DNA of 64,000 nucleotides from Serripes groenlandicus (GCA_031761405.1 JASEVX010000012.1:24844694-24908693), one strand, 5' to 3'; positions 11,338 to 24,339 are shown, numbered from the stretch's first letter. The notes: generated from the letters alone by a model not told the origin. A program made the numbers and translations.

Positions 11338-12441
11338 AAAATTGCTGCCTTCTTCTCCTTAACCTATAAACCAAATTCATACTAATTTCATCGGAATGTT
11401 CCTTAGATGGTCCTCTTTTAAAGATGTACTAATAATTTAATTCCATGAAGAACTTAAGTCTTCTTTTCCAAAAGTACAAGCCAGATTTGAAAATTATTTT
11501 GCACAAATATTCTTTGGGTGACCATCTATAGAACTTAAGTTGACGCCGCATCAGAAAGAGGGAAAAGTGCATTTTTGTTTAAATATTCTTTTCCAAAAGT
11601 ACAAGCCAGATTTGAAAATCTTTTGCACAAATATTCTTTAGGTGAGTCACCGTGACCCTCTGCTAAAATTGATATATATATTTTTTTATATGTTTATAGT
11701 AAACGCTTATAAAGTCTTCTTGTGCAAAAGTACTGGCTTTATTTGAAATAAGTTTGGCGCAAATGTTCCTTTGCTGACCCTCTACTAAGATTGTCTTGAA
11801 ATCAATCCGATCCGGTGACAAACATGGCCGCCAGTGGGGCGATACTTTTTTATACGCCTGTTTTGAAAAAAACCGGATCGTATTATAGTTTTACCTGCAG
11901 CGTACGGGCGGGCGGCGTCCAGTATGTTGTCAGCTAAATTACTTGATAAGCCTTCGTCCCATCATCATCCCCAAATTTAGTCAGAATGTGTATTGGCATA
12001 ATATCTAGGGCAAGTTCGATAACTAGCCATATCGCTTAAGTCAATCAAGAGTTATTTCTTTTCTCCATATATCCATATATGGAACGAAAGATTTTAAAAT
12101 TGTCTTGTACAAATGTTTCTTGGGTGGCCCTTAATCAAGATTATTCAAATTATCCGATTCGTTGAAAAACTTGGACTCCATGAGGCGGGGCTTGTTTCCG
12201 TATATGTCCATACAATTAAAACTCATCTTGTCCAAACGGATAGGCCCGAATTGGAAATAATGTGACACAAAGTTCATTGAGTGACCTTCTGCCAAAAGTC
12301 TTCAAATGATTCCGTTCTGTCAATAAACATGGCCACCAGGGTAGGGGCTCGTTTGGCTTACATGTATAGAGTAAAAACTTTCAAAACTGCTGAAGTTCTA
12401 CTAAACAAAGTGAGCGATAAAGGACCACCATGATCTTCTTG
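11338..12441 (+). mobile_element. Helitron-like element, family D/Q, decayed
   Basis: Units with 'ccaaaagtacaagcc', 'gatttgaaaat' and 'acatggccgcca' match those at 25.9 and 46-48 kb. The 3' end 'gtgagcgataaaggaccacc' plus cttcttg is a worn version of the family end. A piece of another family, beginning tatacgcctgttttg at 11851, is nested inside to about 12050. The 5' end is not found. Confidence 0.55.
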
Positions 12442-12498
12442 TTTGTGTTTGCTACATTAAGGTCACTGAAACCGAACTGTTGATGATATAGACTTTGT

Positions 12499-14165
12499 AG
12501 CTCACCTTGGCACGAACTTTTGAAGTATAACTATTTTGATCACATTATGTCCATTGTACGTCCGTCCATCGTCAACAATTTGCTTGTAGCTACTCTAGAG
12601 ACAAACATTTCTATCTACTTTCGTCAAATCGTTTCAGTTTGTTTGTCTTGATGACAGCTAGGCAAAGTTCGAAGTTGGGTCATGTTGGGTCAGAAATAGG
12701 TCACCAGGCCAAATTTAAGATAAATCATGTGGACACTTGAGAGCACACATTTTTTTTTATTCAAGAATGCTTGTGTAGAAAATAAAAACAGAAAACTATG
12801 TTAATAGGCCAAATTTAAGATAAATTGTGTTGACAGTCTAGAAGCAGTATATTTTTATACGCCCGTTTTGAAAAAACGGATCGTATTATAGTTTTACCTG
12901 CGGCGGGCGGGCGGGCAGGCGGGCAAGCGGGCAGGCGGCGTCCAGTATGTTGTCAGCTCAATAACTTTAGAAGCCTTTGTCCAATCATCACCAAATTTAG
13001 TCAGGATGTGTATTGGGATAATATATCGGACAAGTTCGATAACTAGCCATATTGCTATAGTCAATCAAGAGTTATCGCGCTTTAATTATAGAAATTACCG
13101 AAAATTTGTCTTGTCAGCTCAATAACTTAAGAAGCCTTTGTCCAATCATCACCGAATTTAGTCAGGATGTGTATTGGCATGATATCTAGGACAAGTTCGA
13201 TAACTAGCCATATAGCTTTAGTCAATCATGATTTATTGCCCTTTAATTATAGAAATTACCTAAAATTAGTCTTGTCAGCTCAATAACTTTAGAAGCATGT
13301 GTCCAATCATCACCAAACTTAGTCAGAATGTGTATTGGCATAATATCTCGGACAAGTTTGATAACTAGCTATATCGCTCTAGTCAATTGTGAGTTATCGT
13401 TCTTTAATTATAGAAATTACCTAAAATTGGTCTTGTCAGCTCACTAACTTAAGAAGTCTTTATCTAATCATCACCCAATTTGGTCAGAATGTGTACTGGC
13501 ATAATATCTCGGACAAGTTAGATAACTAGCCATATCGCTTTAGTCAATCGAGAGTTATCGCTCTTTAATTATAGAAATTACCTAAAATTGGTCTTGTCAG
13601 CTCAATAACTTTGGGAGCCTTTGTCCAATCATCACCAAATTTGGTCAGAATGTGTATTGGTGTAATATCTCGGACACGTTTGATAACTAGCCATATTTCT
13701 CCAGTCAATAGAGAGTTATTGCCCTTTAATTATAGAAATTACCTAAAATTGGTCTTGTCAGCTAAATAACTTGTGAAGCCTTTATCCGATCATCACCAAA
13801 TTTAGAAAATATGTTGATGGGCAGAATATCTTGGGTCAGGTTTGATAACTTACAACGTTATCTTAGTCACTACAAAATTATGCCCCTCGAAATGGCCAAA
13901 ACTGTACCAACAGTGTCCGCTCTCTAAGTTTGGCTGATTTACAACCAATTATCAATATACTTGGTCTCAAAAAAACAGGACGGGCGTATTTTGTGACATT
14001 TGGCGCTCTTGTCTACTTTATCATGTTGAAACTTTGACATAGTGTTTGTCTAGGTAGCTACATAAGTTCAAATGTATGCCATGTCCGGCTAAAACAAGGT
14101 CACTAGGCCAAGTTTATGTAAAGTATTGTGGTCACTTTAAAAGCTGTATTTCTTATTCAACTTAA
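12499..14165 (+). mobile_element. Helitron-like family A fragment, split by another element
   Basis: Starts with agctcacc and has a gtccgtcc-type run and family A words such as 'gggtcatgttgggtcag'. It is interrupted at 12856-14011 and resumes with 'catgttgaaactttgac' up to about 14165. No 3' end is seen. Confidence 0.6.
12856..14011 (+). mobile_element. Helitron-like element, family J (complete)
   Basis: 5' hairpin ccgtttt/aaaacgg follows tatacgcccg, then a cgggcgggcgggcagg run. About six ~160 bp units carry 'tatagaaattacc' and 'gtcaatcgagagttatcg'. Near the end comes gacgggcgta, the inverted 5' arm, then cgctcttg. It is inserted in a T-run of the family A fragment. A second copy is at 50.4 kb. 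Confidence 0.75.
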
Positions 14166-14403
14166 CCGACTCACACGCCCGCCTTTGTGATAGAAACTTC
14201 CGTCGTACGATGCGGGTCGTGCGTAATATTAACCAGTAGAGCACCATGATGGTCACAATGAGGAGCAATGTGAAGGTCGACTTGTACCCATGAGCATCAC
14301 CGCGTTTTCATACCGCATCTCAACCGCACACATCATATCCGTTATCTCCGTTATTGTGTCGTATAAATTTGTCGTATCTTTTTTGCAAGACCACGGTTTA
14401 TAT

Positions 14404-14790
14404 TTGAGATATGTGTATTGCTTGTGTTAACTCCCCTTTGTCACCTACAGCATGTCTTCTTTCCAATTTAACGGTCGATGTTTTGAACACCCTGCTATGA
14501 GATATGTGTATTCATTTTGTTAACCATCCTTTGTCACACGCAGCCTGTCTTCCTCCCCATTTACCGGTAGATGCTTTGGACACCCTGTTATGAGATATGT
14601 GTATTCATTTTGTTAACCATCCTTTGTCACACGCAGCCTGTCTTCCTTCCCATTTACCGGTAGATGCTTTGAACACCCTGCTATGTATTCTTTCTTGGTA
14701 ATCTCCTTTGGCCACATACAGCCTGCTTTCCTTCCACTATAACGATAGATGCTTTGGACACCCTGCTATGAGATATGTGTGTGTATTCTC
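14404..14790 (+). repeat. ~92 bp tandem repeat, about four units
   Basis: Units carry 'gagatatgtgtattc', 'cctttgtcac', 'cagcctgtcttcc' and 'gaacaccctgcta'. A related phrase occurs at 16.73 kb at the edge of a MITE family A fragment, so the array may have grown from such an end. Confidence 0.7.
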
Positions 14791-14917
14791 TGGGTCATCA
14801 TCCCACCCTCACAGGCCGACACATGTTCACGCATCTGCAGCAGACTTTTGAAATTATTGTTGCAACTGTTTTAATCATCGGCTTAGAACTGTATATGCAG
14901 ATTTATTCTATGTTTTT

Positions 14918-16262
14918 ATACCCCCAAAAAACAAAGTTTTGGGGGGGTATATAGGAGTCACTGTGTCGGTCGGTCTGTCGGTCGGAAGCCGTATTTTGTC
15001 CGGCCTATTTCTTACAAACCACTGGGTGGAATTCAATAAAATTTACATGAACCTTCTATACTAAGAGGAGATGTGCATAACCTAATGCTCTTACAATTGC
15101 ATGTTATTTTACAGAGTTATGGCCCCTTTACTTATTAAGTTGTTGGTCATATTTTGTCCGAAGGCATATTTTGTCCGTCCTCTTTCTTACAAACCAGTGG
15201 GTGGAATTCAATAACATTGTACATGAAGCTTCTATACTAAAAGGAGATGTGCATACCAAAAAGGTCTTACAATTGCATGTTATTTTACAGAGTTATGGCC
15301 CTTTTACTTATTTTGATGTTGGTCATATTTTGTCCGGCCTATTTCTTACAAACCACTAAGTGGAATTCAATACAATTTTACATGAAGCTTCTATACCAAG
15401 AGGAGGAGATGTGCATACCCTAAAGATCTTACAATTGCATGTTATTTTACAGAGTTATGGCCCTTTTACTTATTAAGTTGTTGGTCTTATTTTGTCCGGC
15501 CTATTTCTTACAAACCAGTGGGTGGAATTCAATAACATTTTACATGAAGTTTCTATACGAAGAGGAGATGTGCATACCATAAAGGTCTTACAATTGCATG
15601 TTATTTTACAGAGTTATGGCCCTTTTACTTATTCAGATGTTGGTCATATTTTGTCCGAAGCCATATTTTGTCCGGCCTATTTCTTACAAACCACTTGGTG
15701 GAATTCAATTAAATAATACACGAAGCTTCTATACCAAGAGGAGATGTGCATATCCTCAAGGTCTTACAATTGCATGTTATTTTACAGAGTTATGGACCTT
15801 TTACTTATTAAGTTGTTGGTCATATTTTGTCCGAAGTCATATTTTGTCCGGCCTATTTCTTACAAACCGATGGGTGGAATTCAATAAAATGAAGCTTCTA
15901 TACCTAGAGGAGATGTGCATATCCTAAAGGTCTTACAATTGCATGTTATTTTACAGTTATGGCCCTTTTACTTATTCAGTTGTTGGTCGGTCAGAAGCCA
16001 TATTTTGTCCAGCCTATTTCTTACAAACCACTGAGTGGAATTCATATTTTGTCCGGCCTATTTCTTACAAACCAGTGGGTGGAATTCAACAACAGTTTAC
16101 ATGAAGCTTCTATACCAAGAGGAGATGTGCATATCATAAAGGTCTTACAATTGCATGTTATTTTACAGAGTTATATGGCCATTTTGTTGGTCGGTCGGAA
16201 GCCATATTTTGAGTCAAGGTGCTGTTTTGGGGGTATTTATCACCTTCAGTGATATTTCTAGT
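14918..16262 (+). mobile_element. Helitron-like element, family L, multi-unit
   Basis: The 5' hairpin begins ataccccc and closes ggggggtat, followed by a gtcggtcggtctgtcggtcgg run. About eight ~165 bp units contain 'ccactgggtggaattc', 'aattgcatgttatttt' and 'gttatggcccttttactt'. The 3' end has gggggtat, hairpin atcac/gtgat and ctagtt, the most Helitron-like terminus in the window. Small frames through the units are repeat shadows. Confidence 0.75.
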
Positions 16263-16283
16263 TGATTTCGAAAGGATATAATT

Positions 16284-16581
16284 ATATCCCCTTCGAAGAA
16301 GAGGGGGTATATAGGAATCACTGTGTCGGGCAGTCTGTCTGTCTGTCGGTCGGTCGGTCGGCCGGAAGCCATATTTTGTCCGGCTTATTTCTTCCAAACC
16401 ACTGGGTGGAATTCAATAAAATTGTACATGAAGCTTCTATACCAAAAGGAGAAGTGCATATCATAAAGGGGTTACAATTGCATGTTATTTTACAGAGTTA
16501 TGGCCCTTTTACTTATTACGTTATGGTGTAGGTCAAGGTGCTGTTCAGGGGGTATTTATCATCTTCAGTGACAGTTCTAGT
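16284..16581 (+). mobile_element. Helitron-like element, family L, single-unit copy
   Basis: Has the same kind of 5' hairpin (atatccccttc ... gagggggtatat), the gtctgtctgtcggtcgg run, exactly one unit, and the same 3' end with cttcagtga and ctagtt. It lies about 20 bp after the multi-unit copy. Confidence 0.75.
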
Positions 16582-16724
16582 TATATGTATCTTTGAAAAT
16601 GTTGAATTATAATGATGATATTAAAGCAGCCGTTTTGATGTACTGTATATCATTTGTTTGTTTTAAAATGAATCGTTAAAACATTCTTTTGCAATAGATG
16701 GTTTGAGCTCCTTGTTCTGAGATC

Positions 16725-16950
16725 TGTGTATTCGTTGTGTTAATGCCACATACAGACGGAGTGTACGCATATGTAACAGATGACTTTTGAAAACATTATG
16801 ACAAAAGCAGAAATTGCTCATGATTAGCAATTACCCTTTTTGACACAATGTTCTGCTTTATTCAATTTTTAAATTATTAACACTTTCATTACAGATTCGT
16901 AACATAAGTGCGTGAGTGTTTTCAATGTCATCTGCTGCAAACAAACCTTT
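16725..16950 (+). mobile_element. Fragment of MITE family A
   Basis: Core words 'cagatgacttttgaaaacat', 'gaaattgctcatgattagc' and 'aatgtcatctgctgc' are in family order. The ends are decayed. Confidence 0.5.
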
Positions 16951-18898
16951 CCTTTCTCAAGGACATTACATTTCCGATTATCCCAGTGATCCAAACATAT
17001 TGCGATTGTGGTTTCTACAACAAGTGGATTTCCTGCAAGGTTTCGATCTTTGGATTAAACTGCAATTAATTGAAATACCCAAGCTTTTATGTTATTTTAT
17101 TTTATTGAATTAAACTTTCGCGCAAGAACCAGCAGAGCGAGTCATGGAAATGCTTTTAAGTACATGTATGTGTATATATAAACTATAAAATATAAAATAC
17201 TTATTTGCACATTAAAGTTACAGATTTTTATATTCAATTTCGAAAAAAATCTGCAACTATGTCTCTATGTCGAGCATTATCTAGAAAAGAAAAAAATGAA
17301 TAAGCTATTTCTATTGTCTATTTTCTCCACTACCATTAACCAGGAAGCAAATGTAAATTACAAAAATGTATATGTTCATATATGTTCATATATGTGTGTG
17401 TATTTTGTTTGATTGTATGTACAAGATGGACATTTTGTCTTTTGGGAATAAAATCTATCTATCTGTATATATAAAGCCACACGTGACAGAAGAAATCAAC
17501 GAGCTGAATCTGCGTTGTGTGATAAAGTTTATGGTTCGGTGATGATGCGTTAAGCACAAACCATTTGAGTTATACAGAAAATATTATTGGCGAAGCAATA
17601 TATATGTTTTCAATTATTGTTATATAGGATTAAACGTCATTCTTATATGCAATGTTTTGTATATTGTGCATAATTGGCTAGAAGACTAGATATCAAAACA
17701 AATAAGGTTTCTATTGGGTTAATATTGCCAACTTTCTGGAAATCTGGTGTCTTGAAAGCTCCTAAAGAGTTATATAGGGCAAATGTAGTTTAATTGCTCC
17801 TACAAATTAGATAATGAATGGATCATTTCATTTCAAACGAATATGTTAGGAAAACATTTGCTCTTTAATATGATATTTTTACTATTAGTCTATGATATTT
17901 ACATTTTAGTCCTTTTTTAGGTGTTTGTTGGTCACCCAAAGTTACATTGAATTAAGAAGGAGCTAAATATTATTCTGCTTTGTTAAGGTATTTAAAAACA
18001 TCCGATCGCTTCATTTCAAACGGTTCAAGATGACGAAATATTTTCTCTTACATTTGTACAAATCAAATCATTATTTTTTAAATATATTTTAGTCATTTTT
18101 AACACTTATGTAAAATTCGAAGCCTCAGAAAGGTACTGAAATGCCTGTTTATTGGTGTTAGGGTTTGTCTCATCTAAGCGGGGTATCAATACCAATCAGC
18201 TTATCCCATCGTTTATGACCTGATATCGGAAGTTGGCTGACCATTTTGATTTTTGTAAAATATTAGAGATTTTATGAATTACAGTATTTGATTGTTTACA
18301 GCCAAACTTTAATAGCAAAGACAAATACATGTATTTAAACATTTAGAAAGATGACGAATATAGATATAAAAAATAATCTTCAATCATTGCAAAACATATT
18401 TTTTCTCTTTGTATACGCGCAATGGTAGTTTAGAAAATACAGCAGTACTAGTTTTCGTCAAAGCCTCAATTAAACAAATTTCAAAGATTTCACTCTTCTA
18501 GAATAAATCGAGACTGAGGATGTAACAAAACCAAACTTTTTATGATCCCCATAAATTACTCGAGCTTATCAAGCCAAGTTGACAGCGACTGATGACTGGA
18601 AATCTAGAGTATGTCAGTATTGCTCGGAGATAGAGATCGCTCGATAGTCGGATAAGCCCCAAAGTTTACCATGCATTTTCTATTTTGTATAATATAACAC
18701 ATTTTAACAATTTATGCAATAAATTTGCAATAAACAACTTCATCTAGACACAACATTGCACAAGGAGAGACGAAGATAATGAATACTTTCCTATTTTGCC
18801 TCGATGTTTCAAAATATGTGTACTACTTATAATGGCACTTTGTACTTGTTCTTGTGTCTCTTTATTTTGATGTCACTCATGTGAACTTGTTATGTCAG
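16951..18898. other. AT-rich sequence, possible retroelement end near 17470
   Basis: No gene is supported. 'ttttgggaataaaatctatc' at about 17437-17470, with an (atct) tail and an AATAAA signal, looks like a LINE 3' terminus. The rest is featureless. Confidence 0.35.
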
Positions 18899-19096
18899 CC
18901 GAGCCCCGGTAGCTCTTTCGGTAGCGGTCACCAATGGACTAACAGTTTATCTGGAAAAGCAGCCAGTTGCTTGTAAAGTATTTTGTGTGGAGAACTGGTG
19001 TGAGCAAACCAGGAACCATATCAGTAGGTGAACTGGCCGCCGTGATATGACTGAACAATTGTTGAAAACGGCGTTAAACCCCAATCATCAATATTA
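18899..19096 (+). repeat. SINE (family S1)
   Basis: The head begins gccgagccccggtagctc and lacks its second half. The body from 'agcagccagttgcttg' to 'ccgccgtgatatgac' and ggcgttaaacccc is intact in order. Confidence 0.7.
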
Positions 19097-20109
19097 TGTA
19101 TAAGTAAATTTATATAATGGGCTGGAAGACTAAATTAATGACTAAACATAATGTATTGTATTATACATACCAACTTTGAAGTTAATATATTTATAAATTT
19201 GGGAGAAAAGGTCATGCTAATGTTATGGTAATTGTGCACTGCACGCATGCAGATCTCAAGCTATATACATACACTACTTTAGGTTGATATATAGCTTAAT
19301 ACGTGAGTATTATTGGGATATAATTCTATAATAAGCACGCTAGAGTTATGTTCCTTGCATTGTCCCATTCTCCTAAAGCCCCTAAAAAGAGAGTGTTTGC
19401 CTAGAAATCATTGTATACCTTTACCAAAACTGCATTGATTATGTGACAATGAATTCATTATAAATCTGTATGGAATGCACTGAATCTGGTGGATTTTTAT
19501 CTTTTGGGGGTATTTCGACCTTGTCTGATACTCAAAATAGAGTATGCGGAAATCCAGTTTTGGTCCAAGCAGACTGCGTGACATTGATTGATGTTTAAAA
19601 TGTGTTGATCTAAAGTTCGTTACTATATATGTATATGTGTGTGTGTGTGGATTGTACGAATCCATGTAAAACTGAATGAATATAATCAAAGCGGTTCCGA
19701 ACTTTCATACATAAGCGCTACGAAATAACCAAAATATTGAAGTTACGAGTTGACTAGGTTGCGAAATGAGCGTATCCCTCAAAAGGAGGTAACTTTAGAC
19801 GAGTTATTTCCCCTACATAAAAAGCCGCCATTTGTACTCGATCCACCATTGTTCGATTCCCATTGTCATAGAAGGATACATTTTTGTTGTCTCTAGAGGT
19901 AGTTTACTTTTGACGTCGCACTGAAATATTTCAGGTCCACATGTCGTTTCTAAAATATGTGTCGTAATTAATGAATACTAAAATGAAGAAGTGTAGATCA
20001 TAAATGATAAACAGGGTTCACTCTAATCCGAGCATTCTCTGACTCTTTTTACGATTTTTGATATTTCATCAAGCCGCATAAAAAAAAAAGAAAAAAAAAA
20101 AGGCTTTTA
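19097..20109. other. Unassigned sequence with small simple repeats
   Basis: Contains a retroelement-end-like phrase near 19120, a tgtgtgtgtg run at 19638 and an A-rich run at 20081-20100. The 93-codon minus frame over 19408-19689 has no recognisable domain. Confidence 0.4.
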
Positions 20110-21480
20110 GGGTCAGATGGATTTTTTAACTTTTCCTTTAAACGACTTCTCCTCCCTAACCACATGGCCAATTTGGTTGAAACTTCATAGGAAGCATCCT
20201 CTCAATGTCCTCTCCTAAATTCCTTCATTTTTAGCTATACTGGCCAAAGGCCAGAAGGGCTTATGTCGTGGCGATTTGTCCGTCGTGCGTGCGTGCGTGC
20301 GTGCGTGCGTGCGTCCGTAAACAATTTCTTGTTAACACGATACAGTCTTCACTTTTGATTGTATTTCAATCAAACTTATACAGTAGTTAGATATCCATGA
20401 GAGCTCGGTTCCTTTCGAAAACCAGCCAGATCCGCCCATGCATGACTGGATTATGGCCCTTGAAATGGTCAAAATTGCTATAAAAGAGCTTGTTAACACG
20501 ATACAGATACAGTCTTCACTTTTGATTGTATCTCAACGGTTGAACCAAACTTATACAGTAGTTAGATATCCATGAGAGCTCGGTTCCTTTCGAAAACCAG
20601 CCAGATCTGCCCATGCATGACTGGATTATGGCCCTTGAAATGGTCAAAATTGCTATAAAAGAGCTTGTTAACATGATACAGTCTTCACTTTTGATTGTAT
20701 CTCAACCAAACTTATACAGTAGTTAGATATTCATGAGAGCTCGGTTCCTTTCGAAAACTAGCCACAGATCCGCCCATGCATGACTGGATTATGGCCCTTG
20801 AAATGGTCAAAATTGCTATAAAAGAGCTTGTTAACACGATACAGTCTTCACTTTTGATTGTATCTCAACCAAACTTAAACAGTAGTTAGATATCCATGAG
20901 AGCTTGATTCCTTTCGAAAACAAGCCAGATCCGCCCCATGCATGACTGAATTATGGCCCTTGAAATTGTCAAAATTGCTATAATAGGGCTTGTTAACATG
21001 ATACAGTCCTTATTTTTTTATTGTATCTCAATCAAACTTATACAGTAGTTAGATATCCATGAGAGTTTGGTTCATTTCTAAAAAATGGCCAGATCTACCC
21101 ATGCATGGCTCGATTATGGCCCTTGAAATTGTCAAAATTGCTATAATACAGCTTGTGAACACAATAGAGCTTCCATTTACTATCTGATCTTCACCAAACT
21201 TAGATGGTATTTGAATATTGATGACATATTGATGACATATTGGTTCCTTTTGAAACAAGCCAGATCAATGCCAGTAGAGCATAGGCCCTCATGGGCCTCT
21301 TGTTTTTTATCCATCCAGAATTCTGGTTTCCATGGCAACCAAAAGAAAAAAAAAGTGAAACTTAAAAAATCTTCTGGCTGGCAGGGAGGGGCCATTTGCC
21401 GTATATGGCTAAAGTGAAAACTAAAAAAATCTTCTCCGATTTTCAAATAATTTTGTAGAAATGTTTCTTGGGTGACCCTT
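20110..21480 (+). mobile_element. Helitron-like family D fragment, split
   Basis: Left piece 'ggttgaaacttcataggaag' through 'ttccttcattt' and right piece from 'tccatccagaattctgg' to 'cttgggtgaccctt' are consecutive in the family D unit. Family E lies between them and a CAGGGGCGTAGC element follows. Confidence 0.6.
20233..21302 (+). mobile_element. Helitron-like element, family E (complete)
   Basis: 5' hairpin ctggcc/ggccag follows agctatactgg, then a gtccgtcgtgcgtgcgtgcg run. Six ~165 bp units carry 'cttgttaacacgatacag', 'gtagttagatatcc' and 'attatggcccttgaaat'. It ends with ccagtagagc (the inverted 5' arm, exact in the copy at 36.3 kb), hairpin aggccc/gggcct and ctcttg, then a T-run. Confidence 0.75.
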
Positions 21481-22125
21481 CAGGGGCGTAGCTGGGTTGA
21501 ATTTTTTTTCGTCTATATGGGCTCAGGTGACTTCTGGCGTATATTTCTCAATATCTAAATGAGCCTACTTGATACCTCTATGTACGGCATATATACACAA
21601 AATACCCTTAAATCATTTGCAGCATTCGGAATTTATTTTTTCTGGAGCATGCTCCCCCGGGAAAAAAAATCGTCTATATGGGCTCAGGTGACATCTGGAG
21701 TATATTTCACAATATCTTAATGAGCCTACTTGATACACTTATGTACGGCATATATATACACAAAATACGCTTAAAACATTTGCAGCATTCGGAATTTATA
21801 TTTTCTGGGTCATGCTCCCCCGGGAAAAAAAATCGTCTATATGGGCTCAGGTGACATCTGGCTTATATTTCTCAATATCTTGATGGGCCTACTTGATACC
21901 TCTATGTACGGCATATATACACAAAATACCCTTAAAACATTTGCAGCATTCGGAATTTATTTTTTCTGGGTCATGCTCCCCCGGGAAAATTTTTTGGCTA
22001 TATGGGCTCAGGTGACTTCTGGCGTATATTTCACAATATCTTAATGAGCCTACTCGATACCCTTATGTACGGCATGTATACACAAAATACCCTTAAAACA
22101 TTTGCAGCATTCGGAATTTATATTT
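21481..22125 (+). repeat. ~165 bp tandem array, four units, with hAT-like start
   Basis: Begins caggggcgtagctggg, a word common at hAT termini. Units each have 'tatatgggctcaggtgac', 'tgtacggcatatata' and 'ttgcagcattcgg', separated by 'gctcccccgggaaaa'. No opposite terminus is recognised. Confidence 0.65.
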
Positions 22126-22139
22126 TCTAACATTGACTG

Positions 22140-22384
22140 TCACTTCAACAAAATTGAAACTTCGAAGGCATGAACTCGAAGGGCCCACAGTTAATAGTTC
22201 GACCTATCAGTACTTTGTGCTTTAATGTAGCCGAAGTTCAATAATTCGAAAGAGCAGGTTTTCGAGTTTTTCAGGTTAAAAAAAACATTAATTTTATGAG
22301 GGTTTGGCCGGGACCGAGGGAGGGGTTCGAGTTTTCCAGGGTGTTCGACCTTTCCCATGTTCAAGCCAACGAGGTTTTACTGTA
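22140..22384. mobile_element. Possible pogo/Tigger-like MITE remnant
   Basis: Ends in 'cgaggttttactgta', which reversed reads tacagtaaaacctcg, a typical pogo-type terminus. Repeated 'ttcgagtttt' words precede it. The other end is not clear. Confidence 0.35.
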
Positions 22385-22913
22385 CATTCAGATGATTCAT
22401 ACAAGGTACTTTCTTTAAGCCTACACGCGAAATAGAAGGACTAGTCGTCGCTTCTTTCTTCTTGCAAACACATCTAAATCAGTGTTTATGTCACGATCAC
22501 GGTGAATGTTCATCAAAACAAGCCCGGATAATCTACCGGTGGTAAGGGTTGGCGGCTGTAGATATGTTTTAACCCTTCTCATCTAGTGGTAAACCGTGGA
22601 ACGTTTCACGTTTATTTCTGGTTGCAGGTTGCGACACTATCAATCTCTTCTAAGATCCAAATAAATGGCACGGACCACAATTCGCTCCACAAATAGACTT
22701 CGAATATCGTACTTCCATGTACAATATGAAAATACTATTTAACTGTATACATACAAACTACATGTATAGGACATCTAATATTATCAATAAACATAGATGC
22801 TTCGTGTGACAATTTGTCCATGTATGAATTGTTCTGATTTGTCCGTTTTCAACCTTACCCCCGTTAGGGTTAACTTCAGTTTTCATTGCATTTTTCGTAT
22901 TTGTTTCATTTTT
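22385..22913. other. Unassigned sequence
   Basis: No supported gene or repeat. Confidence 0.4.
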
Positions 22914-23975
22914 AGCTCACCAGAGCACGAAGTGCTCAAGGTGAGTTATTGTGATCGCCTTTTGTCCGTCGTTCGTCGTTCGTCGTCCGTCGTCAACATT
23001 TGCTTGTTACTACTCTAGAGGCAACATTTTGCATCTAATCTTTATGAAAGTTTATCAGAACGTATATCTCGATCAACTCTAGGCCAAGTCCGAAACTGGG
23101 TCATGTGGGGTCAAAAACTAGGTCACTAGGTCAAATTAAAGGAAAATCTTGTTAACACTCCTGAAGCCACATTTTTGGCTTGAGCATGTTGAAACTTTGT
23201 CAGAATGTTTGTCTTCGTGATGTCTAGGCCAAGTTAGAAACTGGGTCATGTCCGGTCAAAAACTAGGTCACTAGGTCAAATTGAAGGAAAATTTTGTTAA
23301 CACTCCAGAGGCCGCAATTTTTTGATTCAGCAGTTTGAAATTTTGTCGGAATGTTTGTGTTTAAAATATCTAGGCCAAGTTCGAATATGGGTCATGCCGG
23401 GTCAAAAACTAGGTCACTAGGCCAATTTTCAATCACCTTTTGTCCGGCGTCCATCACCCGTAAACTTCTTCTCCTCAGTAGCCAGTGGGTCAATTGGGAT
23501 GAAACTTCACAGAAAGCATCCTCTCAATGACCTCACCAGATTTCCTTCCAATTTTTGGGATCCATGCAGAATTCTGGTTCCCATGGCAACAAAATGAAAA
23601 AAACTTCAAAAATTCTTCTTCTCCCAAACTGGTTGGCAGATTTTCAAATAATTTTATAGAAATGTTCCTTGGATGACCCTCTGTCAGATTCCTTCAAGCC
23701 ATGTTGATTGGTCGAAAAACATGGCCGCCACTGGGGCGGGGCTATTTTGCCTTATATATGGCTATAATGAAAACTTAAAAATCTTCTCCTCCGAAAGTGT
23801 TAGGCCGATTTTCAAATAATTTTGTAGAAATGTTCCTTGGATGACCCTCTATCAGATTCCTTCAAGCCATGTTGATTGGTCGAAAAATCTTACATTTTCA
23901 AATAATTTTGTAGAAATGTTCCTTGGGTGACCCTCTATCACATTCCTTCAAGCCATGTTGATTGGTCGAAAACTA
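22914..23975 (+). mobile_element. Chimeric Helitron-like element (A joined to D)
   Basis: Starts as family A (agctcacc, hairpin, cgtcgttcgtcgtccgtcg run, three A units). Near 23429 it switches within one line to family D (cttttgtccggcgtcc, 'cagtgggtcaattggg', 'aacatggccgcca'). It stops near 23975 without a 3' end, at a tRNA-like head. Confidence 0.65.
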
Positions 23976-23999
23976 TGGCACAAGGAGAGGAAAACATGC

Positions 24000-24074
24000 A
24001 GCCAGTCTGGGGCTCGAACCCGGTACCTCTTACTTTCGGGGTAAGTACTCTACCGACTGAGCTAACCGGGCAGC
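24000..24074 (-). repeat. tRNA-like SINE head
   Basis: The minus strand reads 'ggttagctcagtcggtagag' (A-box and D arm), an anticodon-like stem cttac/gtaag with loop cccgaaa, and 'gggttcgagcccc' (B-box and T arm). The position before the anticodon is C where T is normal, and the acceptor arms pair badly. A SINE head is more likely than a working tRNA. Confidence 0.55.
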
Positions 24075-24339
24075 TTACATGGACTCTCTCCAAGGTTGTG
24101 TAGCAGTTCAGCCCGCGACATATTTGAACTCATTTTTGAAATAGAAAACTAGTGTAAATTACAAACGATGATCACATTATCAGATTCCCTGTGTTCTTTC
24201 AGTTATCAAGTACATGTAGGTATTATCTTATCTAAATATTTCCTCTTGAATTATTTTTTGTTTTGCAATTTACTTTTCATCCAATCAAAACATAGGAATA
24301 TCTGGACTGCGCCATGAATCTCGACTGGACACAATTTTT

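Noticed and set aside
15171..16531. Several 60-110 codon frames with repeated HILSGLFLTN-type words
   Set aside because: They are shadows of the ~165 bp units of family L; the repetition follows the DNA unit and the frames change between units.
24000..24074. tRNA gene on the minus strand
   Set aside because: Poor acceptor pairing, C at position 33, and adjacency to truncated repeats favour a SINE head.
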